A DNA stretch of 6,630 bases, taken from the NCBI GenBank assembly GCA_000432895.1, contig FR889388.1:6465-13094 (forward strand). The letters run 5' to 3'. Of the stretch, positions 1 to 6,030 are shown piece after piece. This DNA comes from Firmicutes bacterium CAG:449 (GTDB taxonomy: Bacteria; Bacillota_I; Bacilli_A; RFN20; CAG-449). The notes beneath the pieces were generated by a model that saw only the letters and a program-made list of their open reading frames with translations, was not told the DNA's origin and did not search any database. The position numbers were made by a program, and so were the translations under genes. Positions within the stretch are counted from its first letter, which is position 1. Each line of letters starts with the position of its first letter.

Positions 1-762
1 ATTTTCATCATCGCCGATACCTGTAATGTTTCCTTCAAAAGTATAAGATAATTCATAACTTACACTTGTAGATGAATCCACTCTTTTTTGGGATTTTGTT
101 TGGATATAATATTTTGTTAGGTTATTGTTTTCTGATTCTAAAATAAAAGTATCGACAAATGGAATTGTATTTTCTCCATAAATGCAACTAGTAATATTCT
201 TTAAGATATTTTCATCAATTTCGCTAGTTTTGAGGGTAAATTTGTTGCCTTCTATTTTAAACATTGAACTATTTAAATATGTAAAAAAGTTTGCTAGTCC
301 ACTTTCGTCCCATTTGAGATATTCTGTATCACCTTTGATATTTTCTTGTGTAGCAGTTGCATAGTATATTTTATTATCAATTCCTAAAAATTTATATTGA
401 GCATATCCTAATAAGTTTTTTGATAAATTGCCACTGCTTGTAACAACATCTTTTGTTAGTTTATTTTTATTTTCGTTATCTTCATATTGTTGGTATGAAT
501 ATTCTGTAGGTGTTGTTTGAGTGTCGAGATAAAAGTATGAAACTGCTTCATCATCTTGAGAATTATAATTGACTTTACTTTTAATTGTTACTAAAGATTC
601 AAGGCTAACACCTTCGGATGCTTTATTTAGCATTTCTTGTAATAAAACTTTATTTGTTTCATCATTAGAAGATGATGTATCTACGATGCTAGAAGAATTA
701 TTACAAGCTGATAGTAATGAAATAAAACATAAACAAGAAATTATTGATTTCTTTGATTTCAT
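1..762 (-). CDS. Lipoprotein of unknown function, 3' end outside window
   Basis: An open frame runs from ATG at 762 to the left edge without a stop, giving 254 visible residues. The N-terminus is a typical lipoprotein signal: basic residues (MKSKK), a hydrophobic stretch, then the lipobox LSAC with the lipidated cysteine at residue 20. A Ser/Asn/Asp-rich linker (about residues 21-37) follows. The exported protein should be tethered to the outer face of the cytoplasmic membrane. The start is supported by an AGGAGG ribosome binding site 10 nt upstream (773-778). The body is polar, rich in Thr, Ser, Tyr and Asn, with alternating hydrophobic residues that suggest beta sheet, but I recognise no family. 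An LppX/LolA-like lipid-binding fold is possible and is only a guess from the pattern. The gene is transcribed away from the tRNA block and probably has its own promoter. The opposite-strand open frames here look like shadows. Confidence 0.85.
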   Translation of the reverse strand, partial: MKSKKSIISCLCFISLLSACNNSSSIVDTSSSNDETNKVLLQEMLNKASEGVSLESLVTIKSKVNYNSQDDEAVSYFYLDTQTTPTEYSYQQYEDNENKNKLTKDVVTSSGNLSKNLLGYAQYKFLGIDNKIYYATATQENIKGDTEYLKWDESGLANFFTYLNSSMFKIEGNKFTLKTSEIDENILKNITSCIYGENTIPFVDTFILESENNNLTKYYIQTKSQKRVDSSTSVSYELSYTFEGNITGIGDDEN

Positions 763-772
763 TTAAAAATAT

Positions 773-778
773 CCTCCT
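773..778 (-). promoter_or_regulatory. Ribosome binding site of the lipoprotein gene
   Basis: The minus strand reads AGGAGG, a full Shine-Dalgarno core, 10 nt before the ATG at 762. It fixes the start codon of the partial lipoprotein gene. Confidence 0.85.
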
Positions 779-791
779 AATTTTATCAATA

Positions 792-820
792 ATTATATAT
801 TTTACATATGAAAATTTAAA
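792..820 (-). promoter_or_regulatory. Possible sigma-A promoter for the lipoprotein gene
   Basis: On the minus strand a perfect -10 box TATAAT (792-797) lies 17 nt from a weak -35 match TTTAAA (815-820). This would start transcription near 785 and leave a leader of roughly 20 nt carrying the AGGAGG site. The region is almost pure A/T, so matches of this quality arise easily by chance; the favourable spacing and position are the main support. Confidence 0.35.
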
Positions 821-869
821 TAAAATATTACATAAAATAAAATTATTATTTTTTAATATGCATAAATTT

Positions 870-889
870 ATTTTTTTATATAAAAAAAT
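870..889. repeat. 20-bp perfect A/T palindrome
   Basis: Positions 870-889 form a perfect palindrome: an A, seven T, the centre ATAT, then seven A and a T. It lies in the AT-only gap between the tRNA terminator and the lipoprotein gene. It could extrude a hairpin, or simply be curved AT-rich promoter-upstream DNA. No function can be assigned. Confidence 0.5.
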
Positions 890-896
890 GTAAAAT

Positions 897-931
897 AAAA
901 AAAGTTATTCTCATTAATTTAAGAATGACTT
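897..931 (-). terminator. Intrinsic terminator of the tRNA operon
   Basis: Read on the minus strand, AAGTCATTCTTA (931-920) pairs with TGAGAATAACTT (913-902) around a 6-nt loop. This is a 12-bp stem with one C-A mismatch and one wobble pair, followed by a run of U residues (down to 897). It starts 15 nt after the CCA end of tRNA-Ala and so closes the tRNA transcription unit. Confidence 0.8.
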
Positions 932-945
932 ATTGCATATCCACA

Positions 946-1021
946 TGGTGGAGCTGACGAGGATCGAACTCGCTACCTTCTGAGTGCAAATCAGATGCTC
1001 TCCCAGATGAGCTACAGCCCC
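946..1021 (-). tRNA. tRNA-Ala(UGC)
   Basis: A 76-nt cloverleaf on the minus strand. The acceptor arm GGGGCTG pairs with CAGCTCC and includes the G3-U70 wobble that is the hallmark alanine identity element. The anticodon loop is TTTGCAC within the stem TCTGA/TCAGA, giving anticodon UGC. The T arm contains GTTCGATCC, and the 3' CCA is encoded. It is the last tRNA of the cluster, immediately before the terminator. Confidence 0.97.
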
Positions 1022-1031
1022 ATGTATATAA

Positions 1032-1049
1032 CAGGATTTTTTTATCCTG
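1032..1049 (-). other. Hairpin in the tRNA-Pro/tRNA-Ala spacer
   Basis: The 42-nt spacer between tRNA-Pro and tRNA-Ala contains CAGGAT and its complement ATCCTG flanking a 6-nt homopolymer loop. In the tRNA transcript the loop is A-rich and no U-tract follows, so this is not an intrinsic terminator. It may be a spacer structure cut during maturation of the polycistronic tRNA precursor. The role is inferred. Confidence 0.4.
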
Positions 1050-1063
1050 GGATAGTCGATAAA

Positions 1064-1140
1064 TGGTCGGGAAAACAGGATTCGAACCTGCGACCCCCTG
1101 ATCCCAAATCAGGTGCACTACCAAGCTGTGCTATTTCCCG
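1064..1140 (-). tRNA. tRNA-Pro(UGG)
   Basis: A 77-nt cloverleaf on the minus strand. The acceptor stem is CGGGAAA/TTTCCCG, with a C1-G72 first pair as expected in bacterial tRNA-Pro. The anticodon stem CCTGA/TCAGG encloses loop TTTGGGA, giving anticodon UGG. The T arm contains GGTTCGAATCC, the discriminator is A, and CCA is encoded. It follows tRNA-Arg after a 12-nt spacer. Confidence 0.97.
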
Positions 1141-1152
1141 CTTTTTTTGTAA

Positions 1153-1229
1153 TGGCGCGCTAGGCAAGAATCGAACTCGCAACCTCCAGATTCGTAGTCT
1201 GACACTCTATCCAGTTGAGCTACTAGCGC
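1153..1229 (-). tRNA. tRNA-Arg(ACG)
   Basis: A 77-nt cloverleaf on the minus strand. The acceptor stem GCGCTAG/CTAGCGC is fully paired, the discriminator is G, and CCA is encoded. The anticodon stem CAGA/TCTG encloses loop CTACGAA, giving anticodon ACG, normally edited to ICG by TadA to read CGU, CGC and CGA. It is the first tRNA after the strong internal promoter, whose predicted start lies only about 5 nt upstream. Confidence 0.97.
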
Positions 1230-1239
1230 AAGCCTAATT

Positions 1240-1268
1240 AATATAACTCAATTTAGATATCTTGTCAA
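1240..1268 (-). promoter_or_regulatory. Strong sigma-A promoter for tRNA Arg-Pro-Ala
   Basis: On the minus strand a perfect -35 TTGACA (1263-1268) is separated by exactly 17 nt from -10 TATATT (1240-1245). Predicted initiation near 1234 gives a leader of about 5 nt before tRNA-Arg, typical of stable-RNA genes. It sits between tRNA-Cys and tRNA-Arg, so the lower three tRNAs can be expressed independently of tRNA-Cys. Confidence 0.88.
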
Positions 1269-1296
1269 CTATTTTATAGATTAATTGCGATTTTTT

Positions 1297-1371
1297 TGGA
1301 GGTTCCTGTCGGATTTGAACCAACGATCACTGAGTTGCAGTCAGTTGCCTTGCCAGCTTGGCTAAGGAACC
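1297..1371 (-). tRNA. tRNA-Cys(GCA)
   Basis: A 75-nt cloverleaf on the minus strand. The acceptor stem is GGTTCCT/AGGAACC, with the discriminator U73 that is a main cysteine identity element, and CCA is encoded. The anticodon stem CTGA/TCAG encloses loop CTGCAAC, giving anticodon GCA. It has its own promoter upstream. No hairpin with a U-tract follows it, so its transcript probably reads through into the Arg-Pro-Ala tRNAs. Confidence 0.97.
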
Positions 1372-1397
1372 ATCCTAAACTTGTTTTCGCAAGTATG

Positions 1398-1426
1398 ATT
1401 TTAGCAAATAGATAATAAAACTTCAA
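1398..1426 (-). promoter_or_regulatory. Sigma-A promoter for tRNA-Cys
   Basis: On the minus strand -35 TTGAAG (1421-1426) lies 17 nt from -10 TAAAAT (1398-1403), with an extended -10 TG motif directly before it (TGCTAAAAT). Initiation near 1391 would leave a leader of about 20 nt containing a small ACTTG/CAAGT hairpin. It lies in the divergent gap shared with the serine dehydratase gene. Confidence 0.75.
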
Positions 1427-1492
1427 CAATAAAGTATAACTTTTTAAAAAAACTTTATTTTAAAATCTTATTTATAAATAATATGTTTAAAG

Positions 1493-1520
1493 TTGAAAAA
1501 AGTTCTAGAAAATATATAAT
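1493..1520 (+). promoter_or_regulatory. Sigma-A promoter for sdaA
   Basis: The -35 TTGAAA (1493-1498) and a perfect -10 TATAAT (1515-1520) are 16 nt apart. The -10 box ends only 18 nt before the ATG at 1539, so initiation near 1527-1530 would leave a leader of about 9-12 nt, too short for a riboswitch or T-box. No ribosome binding site is visible in that leader. Confidence 0.7.
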
Positions 1521-1538
1521 TATTTTGTAACAAGTTTT

Positions 1539-2735
1539 ATGGAAAGTTTAAGAAAAATATATCGTATTGGTCATGGACCATCATCATCTCATACAATTGC
1601 TCCTCAAATGGCATCTCATTATGTTTTAAAAAAGCATCCAGATGCTGATTTTTTTAAGGTAACATTATTTGGATCATTAGCTTTGACAGGTCATGGTCAT
1701 TTAACTGATACAATTATTAAAAAAGTTTTCAAAAATAAAAGAGTTGGTATTATTTTTGATTATTATAAAAATGTTATTCATCCTAATACAATGTTAATTG
1801 AAGTTTTTAAAGAAAATAATAAAATTGCTGATTATAATATTGTTTCATTAGGTGGAGGTTCATTTTTAGTTAATGATAAACAAATAGAAAAAGATGATAA
1901 TATTTATCCTTTTTCAAATTTTGATGAAATAAAAGAATTTTGTAAAAAAAATAATTTGTCTCTTTCAGAATTTGTTTATAAATTTGAAGATAAAAGAATA
2001 AAACAATACTTAGATAAAGTGTATAAAACGATGGAAAACGCTATTAAAAGAGGTTTATCTAAAGATGGTTTTCTTCCAGGTGGTTTAAAAGTTAAAAGAA
2101 AAGCAAAACTATTTTTAAATGCAAAAGAAAATGAATCTTTTGATACTTATAAAATTCGTAAAATTTCTTCTTATGCATATGCTACTAGCGAAGAAAATGC
2201 GAGTGGTGGGACAATTGTTACAGCACCTACTTGTGGTTCATGTGGGGTTTTACCTGCTGTTTTATTTTATTTAAAAGAAATTAATCATTATTCAAAAGAA
2301 GAAATTATTGATTCTTTGGCGGTTGCTTCGCTTTTTGGTAACATTATTAAAACTAATGCTTCTTTATCTGGAGCATATGCTGGATGTCAAGCGGAAATTG
2401 GATCGGCTTGTTCTATGGCTGCAGCTGCTTGCAGTTATTTATCTTGTGCTAGTATTGAAGAAATTGAATATGCTAGTGAAATTGCAATGGAACATCATTT
2501 AGGATTAACATGTGATCCTGTTAAAGGTTTAGTTCAAATTCCTTGTATTGAAAGAAATGCTGTTGCTGCTTTAAGAGCAATTGATGCGAGTAGATTAGCA
2601 AGTTTTATAACTTCATCAAGTCAGATTTCATTTGATACAGTTGTACAAACAATGTTAGAAACTGGTAAAGATTTAGCTAAAGAGTATAAAGAAACTTCTT
2701 TAGGTGGATTAGCTAGAAATTATAAAAAAAACTAA
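1539..2735 (+). CDS. sdaA: L-serine dehydratase, iron-sulfur dependent, single chain
   Basis: L-serine ammonia-lyase converts serine to pyruvate and ammonia in the cytoplasm using a [4Fe-4S] cluster rather than PLP. At 398 residues it joins the beta and alpha parts that Bacillus encodes separately; E. coli SdaA is somewhat longer (about 454). The N-terminal beta part has the signature GHGPSSSHT (11-19), LTGHGHLTD (49-57), HPNTM (81-85) and SLGGG (103-107). The C-terminal alpha part has APTCGSCGVLPA (229-240), GCQAEIGSACS (282-292) and CDPVKGLVQIPC (325-336). By spacing to the Legionella enzyme, Cys283, Cys325 and Cys336 are the likely cluster ligands. The C-terminus (ending LARNYKKN) lacks the tail cysteine that supplies a fourth ligand there. 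The ATG at 1539 places the SSSHT motif correctly, and no in-frame upstream start was found. Unlike every other gene start seen here it has no Shine-Dalgarno sequence. It stands alone, divergent from the tRNAs and convergent with the pot operon. Confidence 0.95.
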   Translation: MESLRKIYRIGHGPSSSHTIAPQMASHYVLKKHPDADFFKVTLFGSLALTGHGHLTDTIIKKVFKNKRVGIIFDYYKNVIHPNTMLIEVFKENNKIADYNIVSLGGGSFLVNDKQIEKDDNIYPFSNFDEIKEFCKKNNLSLSEFVYKFEDKRIKQYLDKVYKTMENAIKRGLSKDGFLPGGLKVKRKAKLFLNAKENESFDTYKIRKISSYAYATSEENASGGTIVTAPTCGSCGVLPAVLFYLKEINHYSKEEIIDSLAVASLFGNIIKTNASLSGAYAGCQAEIGSACSMAAAACSYLSCASIEEIEYASEIAMEHHLGLTCDPVKGLVQIPCIERNAVAALRAIDASRLASFITSSSQISFDTVVQTMLETGKDLAKEYKETSLGGLARNYKKN

Positions 2736-2784
2736 GTATTGTCAACTACAATTTAATATGTAGTTTTTCAAAACTTAGTTTTTT
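2726..2784. terminator. Bidirectional terminator between sdaA and potD
   Basis: AAAAAACTAAGT (2726-2737) is the exact reverse complement of ACTTAGTTTTTT (2773-2784). Inside it a second stem, AACTACA/TGTAGTT (2744-2750 with 2759-2765), closes an 8-nt loop. The right arm ends in six T for sdaA transcripts, and the left arm ends in a T-run when read on the minus strand for pot transcripts, so one structure can serve both convergent units. It includes the sdaA stop codon (2733-2735) and ends 1 nt from the potD stop (2786). Confidence 0.75.
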
Positions 2785-2785
2785 C

Positions 2786-4435
2786 TTAGATATATTTTTT
2801 GTTAATTTTTCTTTTTATACCTTTTACAATAAAATATGTTGGTATTGCAAGAATGGTTAATCCTAAAATTATATAGTAAGGTATCATATTTGTTGATGCT
2901 CTAACTTGTGACCACATAATGACAACATCTTTGTTTGCTTCACCAAAATCATTCATAACAGCGCATCTTTTAATAATTTTATCTGATGGATATTGAGATT
3001 CAAGAGTATTTTGATAGAAATCATCATAAGGATAGACTAATGTTGATTTATCTTCTGGAAGGGCATCTTTGAAATAGTATGATACATCATATCCTTCATC
3101 AAGTGGTGCATCTTCTTCATTTACTTCTGCAAAAAACTCTTCATCAGTTGGTAAATTACCTTGTGAGTCTTTAATACATAAATAGAATTTATTATTATAA
3201 TGAACATAATTATAATCCGCTTCATATTCATCGTCTATATAAAATTCTGTTGCTCCATACCAAGGCATAACAGTGTTAAAAACATCTTCAGAAGCAATAA
3301 ATGACGAATAACCAATGTATGACATGTTAGCAGCAGCGTATGTTGGATCGGATAAGAAGTTGATAAAGGCATAAGCAAGTTCTTTGTTTGCTTTTTTTGG
3401 CATACACCAACCATCATACCAAATATTGCTACCTTCTTCAGGTACAGAATAGTAAAGATATTTTGGATTATTTAATGACGAGGCTGTATCAATAGAATAA
3501 ATAGCATCTCCTGACCAAGCAAGGTTCATTTTGATTTTACCATCGATAATATCATTTTTACCTGAGTCAACTTCAAAACCATAAATATTATTCTTTAATG
3601 AGCATAATTCATCTCTAACAACTTTAATATCTTTTTCTTCGTGGCGATCGAATACTTCTTGGAGTTTAATATTATATTTGGAAATGAAATCATTATATTC
3701 TTCATTTGATAAATCTTCTTCAGTTCTTCCATTTAATAATTGGTCTTTGTATGAATCTAATTCATCTTTGTATCCATGTAATATACCAATTACATATGTG
3801 TCTCTCATGGAATTTTTTACAGAAGCATATTTATAATATTGATTATCCCAATAAACATCCCATGAAGTAGCATCTTCTTGCGATATATATTCAGGATCAT
3901 AAATAATTCCTAATGTTCCCCACATGTATCCAGCAGCGTAATCACCTAGTTTCTTTTTGTTTCCATTTTCATCTAGGCTTGTTGCTTCCATATTATTAAA
4001 TCTATTAATAATATTTGTAGCACCATATTCATAGTATGTTGATAATTTTTCTTTATCGATTTTTTCAATTAAATCTTCGTTTATTAATCGTTGAATCATA
4101 TATTCAGATGGACAAACTAAATCGTAATATCCTTCGTTTTGAAGTGTCATTTGATTGTACATTGTTTCAACTGTATCAAATGTATAGTAATTTACTTTTA
4201 CATCATAAACATATTCAAATAAAGTGATTAAATCGATGTAACCTTCTTCTTCATCAAAACTTGATGAAATATAATCTTCACAATTGTATATAGTTAATTC
4301 TTGTCCTTCAAATCCTGATACTTTTTCTGGTAATTCAAAATATGATGGAATGGTTGTAGTTTCTTCTTGTTCTCCACATCCACTTAATAAAGAGATAGAA
4401 ATTAAACCAATGGCTAAAATTTTATATTTATTCAT
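2786..4435 (-). CDS. potD: Spermidine/putrescine-binding lipoprotein PotD, enlarged
   Basis: Extracellular substrate receptor of a polyamine ABC importer, 549 residues against about 348 in E. coli PotD. The signal peptide ends in lipobox LSGC with Cys20. The PotD fold begins at LTIYNCEDY (47-55). Features matching the polyamine site are Tyr55, YDLVCPSEY (104-112, PotD Ser83/Tyr85), an acid at Asp212 where PotD has Glu171, WSGD (307-310, Trp229), and IWYDGW (338-343) with Trp339 and Asp341 (PotD Trp255/Asp257). These assignments come from remembered family alignment. Two additions are unusual: an acidic, Tyr-rich insertion at about 393-467, and a C-terminal membrane helix (about 517-537) followed by KGIKRKINKKYI, which predicts a cytoplasmic tail. 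It is the last gene of the operon: its ATG directly follows the potC stop, and AAGGAGG lies inside the end of potC. Whether spermidine or putrescine is preferred cannot be read from the sequence. Confidence 0.92.
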   Translation of the reverse strand: MNKYKILAIGLISISLLSGCGEQEETTTIPSYFELPEKVSGFEGQELTIYNCEDYISSSFDEEEGYIDLITLFEYVYDVKVNYYTFDTVETMYNQMTLQNEGYYDLVCPSEYMIQRLINEDLIEKIDKEKLSTYYEYGATNIINRFNNMEATSLDENGNKKKLGDYAAGYMWGTLGIIYDPEYISQEDATSWDVYWDNQYYKYASVKNSMRDTYVIGILHGYKDELDSYKDQLLNGRTEEDLSNEEYNDFISKYNIKLQEVFDRHEEKDIKVVRDELCSLKNNIYGFEVDSGKNDIIDGKIKMNLAWSGDAIYSIDTASSLNNPKYLYYSVPEEGSNIWYDGWCMPKKANKELAYAFINFLSDPTYAAANMSYIGYSSFIASEDVFNTVMPWYGATEFYIDDEYEADYNYVHYNNKFYLCIKDSQGNLPTDEEFFAEVNEEDAPLDEGYDVSYYFKDALPEDKSTLVYPYDDFYQNTLESQYPSDKIIKRCAVMNDFGEANKDVVIMWSQVRASTNMIPYYIILGLTILAIPTYFIVKGIKRKINKKYI

Positions 4436-5239
4436 TTATTTTCCCTCCTTAATTAAGGATTTTTTTGTATTCTTTTTTGTTGAAATATTGTTAATAATGA
4501 CAATAATAACTGCTAGTAAAAATATAAATGTTGTTAACGCTCTTACTTCAGGTGGCATTGGCCTTTTGGAAAGAATTTTTTGAACATATGTTGATAATGT
4601 TTCAAAACTTGGTTCTTTTAAATATTGAGTTATAACAAAATCATCAAGAGATAAAGTAAGTGAAAGCATAAAACCTGACATAATTCCTGGTATTATTTCT
4701 GGAAGAATAATTTTAAATAAAGCATGTTTTGGAGTTGCACCTAAATCTAATGCTGCTTCATAAATATTTGGATCCATTTGTTGAAGTTTTGGCTTAACAG
4801 ATAAATAAACAAATGATATTGTTAATACAACATGACCAATAAGTAGAGTTAAGAAAGTAAATTTTCCTCCTGTGAAAGTAACAAATAAAACTGCTAAAGA
4901 TAAAGCCATAACAATTTCTGCATTAACTACAGGAAGTTGAGTAATAGTTTCAACTGTCTTTTTGTATCTTTTGGAACTATAGAAGGTTCCAATAGCTCCT
5001 AAAGTCCCTAAAATTGTTGAAACAATTGCAGAAGTGATTGCAATTAATAAAGTATTTAAGACAGCTTGCATTAAATGTTCATTTTGAAACATTTTAGCGT
5101 ATAATTCAAAAGAAAAGCCATCCCAAACACCAATTGTTTCACTTGTAGTAAAAGAGAAAACAATTAAAACGAAAATTGGCAAATACATTAAAAATAAAAT
5201 TAAATAAATAAAAGATTTCGCTAAAATTTTTTTTACCAT
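4436..5239 (-). CDS. potC: Polyamine ABC transporter permease PotC
   Basis: Inner-membrane permease subunit that pairs with PotB to form the polyamine channel. Starting at ATG 5239 it has 267 residues, the usual PotC size. A longer frame opens at 5344, but its extra 35 residues are polar, lack membrane character and overlap the potB coding region, so it is rejected as the start. The chosen start has GAGGA 7 nt upstream and begins MVKKILAKSF directly before the first membrane helix (about 10-30). Further hydrophobic segments lie near 60-85, 105-122, 127-148, 185-200 and 235-252. The EAA loop that docks onto the ATPase is EAALDLGATPKHALFKIILP (161-180), and SLDDFVIT (197-204) is characteristic of PotC. 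The start codon overlaps the end of potB by 7 nt (ATGGTAA), and the stop is contiguous with the potD ATG, which suggests translational coupling. Confidence 0.94.
   Translation of the reverse strand: MVKKILAKSFIYLILFLMYLPIFVLIVFSFTTSETIGVWDGFSFELYAKMFQNEHLMQAVLNTLLIAITSAIVSTILGTLGAIGTFYSSKRYKKTVETITQLPVVNAEIVMALSLAVLFVTFTGGKFTFLTLLIGHVVLTISFVYLSVKPKLQQMDPNIYEAALDLGATPKHALFKIILPEIIPGIMSGFMLSLTLSLDDFVITQYLKEPSFETLSTYVQKILSKRPMPPEVRALTTFIFLLAVIIVIINNISTKKNTKKSLIKEGK
4444..4449 (-). promoter_or_regulatory. Ribosome binding site of potD within the potC end
   Basis: The minus strand reads AAGGAGG just inside the last codons of potC, with its AGGAGG core 8 nt before the potD ATG at 4435. It confirms the potD start and suggests re-initiation by ribosomes finishing potC. 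Confidence 0.85.
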
Positions 5240-6030
5240 ATTGATGTCCTCGTGTTTTCTTCTTTGGAAAAGCGTCTTGTTAGCATGACACTTATTCCAA
5301 TTAATAAAAGCATAATCAATGCCATAAATGAACCGAAGTTCCAATCATTTTGATTAAAATATAAATCAATATATGAACCAAATAAAACAACATTATATTC
5401 AGATAATAAATCTGAAATAACATAACTAGATATAGTTGGCATGAAAACCATAGTAATCGCGGATATGATTCCAGGCATTGTCATAGGAATAATAACTTTA
5501 GTAAATGTTTGAAATCCATTTGCTCCTAAATCATAACTTGCTTCGATTTGGCTTTTATCCATTTTTAGCATAGTTGAATACAATGGTAAAATTACAAATG
5601 GAAGGTAATTGTAGACTAAACCAATAATGGTGGCTAATTCTGGATGAGTGCCTCCACCTATTTTTAACCAAGTTAATAATTCTCTAGTTGCACCAGTACG
5701 AATAACAAAATTAATCCACATAGGCATAATAAATAATAAGACGATAACTTTGTTTTTATTATATTTTTTATTTGCAAGTAAGTAAGCAATAGGATACCCG
5801 ATTATTAAGCAAATTATAGTATTAGCAATAGCAAATACCAGTGATATTAATAAGACATTAACATTTGTCATATCAGAGAAAAATTTTTGAAAATTAGCAA
5901 AAGAAATTCCACTTTCTCCTTTATTAGTGAATGCATAGTAAACTATTAATAATAAAGGTGCTATAACAAAGAAAAGGAAAAATAAAACATAAGGTATAGA
6001 AAGATATTTTCTTTGAAATCTAAATTTCAT
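5233..6030 (-). CDS. potB: Polyamine ABC transporter permease PotB
   Basis: Membrane permease subunit of the polyamine importer, 265 residues, a normal PotB length. A short basic N-terminus (MKFRFQRK) leads into the first hydrophobic segment (about 12-33). Others lie near 60-87, 94-110, 132-150, 184-205 and 232-250. The conserved EAA loop is EASYDLGANGFQTFTKVIIP (163-182), the coupling-helix contact with the PotA dimer, and the segment MPMWINFVIRT (102-112) is typical of the family. The start at 6030 is supported by AAGGAG about 12 nt upstream, inside the end of potA. The ATG overlaps the potA reading frame by 11 nt, and the stop overlaps the potC start by 7 nt. Identity as PotB rather than another spermidine/putrescine-type permease rests on gene order and its match to PotB-type sequences. 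Confidence 0.94.
   Translation of the reverse strand: MKFRFQRKYLSIPYVLFFLFFVIAPLLLIVYYAFTNKGESGISFANFQKFFSDMTNVNVLLISLVFAIANTIICLIIGYPIAYLLANKKYNKNKVIVLLFIMPMWINFVIRTGATRELLTWLKIGGGTHPELATIIGLVYNYLPFVILPLYSTMLKMDKSQIEASYDLGANGFQTFTKVIIPMTMPGIISAITMVFMPTISSYVISDLLSEYNVVLFGSYIDLYFNQNDWNFGSFMALIMLLLIGISVMLTRRFSKEENTRTSIW
5247..5251 (-). promoter_or_regulatory. Ribosome binding site deciding the potC start
   Basis: The minus strand reads GAGGA 7 nt before the ATG at 5239, within the last codons of potB. This supports the 267-residue PotC over the longer frame opening at 5344. Confidence 0.75.

Noticed and set aside
1032..1049. Attenuator or terminator between tRNA-Pro and tRNA-Ala
   Set aside because: The hairpin is real, but in the tRNA transcript no U-tract follows it, so it should not stop transcription.
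930..1124. Minus-strand 64-residue open frame
   Set aside because: It is a read-through of tRNA-Pro and tRNA-Ala and resembles the spurious proteins often called in tRNA clusters.
995..1237. Plus-strand 80-residue open frame across the tRNA block
   Set aside because: It lies almost entirely over tRNA-Ala, -Pro and -Arg on the opposite strand; the cloverleafs explain the sequence.
1372..1538. Riboswitch or T-box controlling sdaA
   Set aside because: The promoter lies within 20 nt of the start codon, leaving no room for a leader RNA, and no T-box or anticodon-like specifier structure is visible.
4036..4583. Plus-strand open frames opposite potD and potC (4036-4227, 4284-4583)
   Set aside because: They have no ribosome binding sites or recognisable products and lie over well-supported genes on the other strand.
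5240..5344. N-terminal extension of PotC from an upstream ATG at 5344
   Set aside because: The 35 extra residues are polar, fully overlap potB coding sequence, and the ATG at 5239 has a ribosome binding site and begins right before the first membrane helix.
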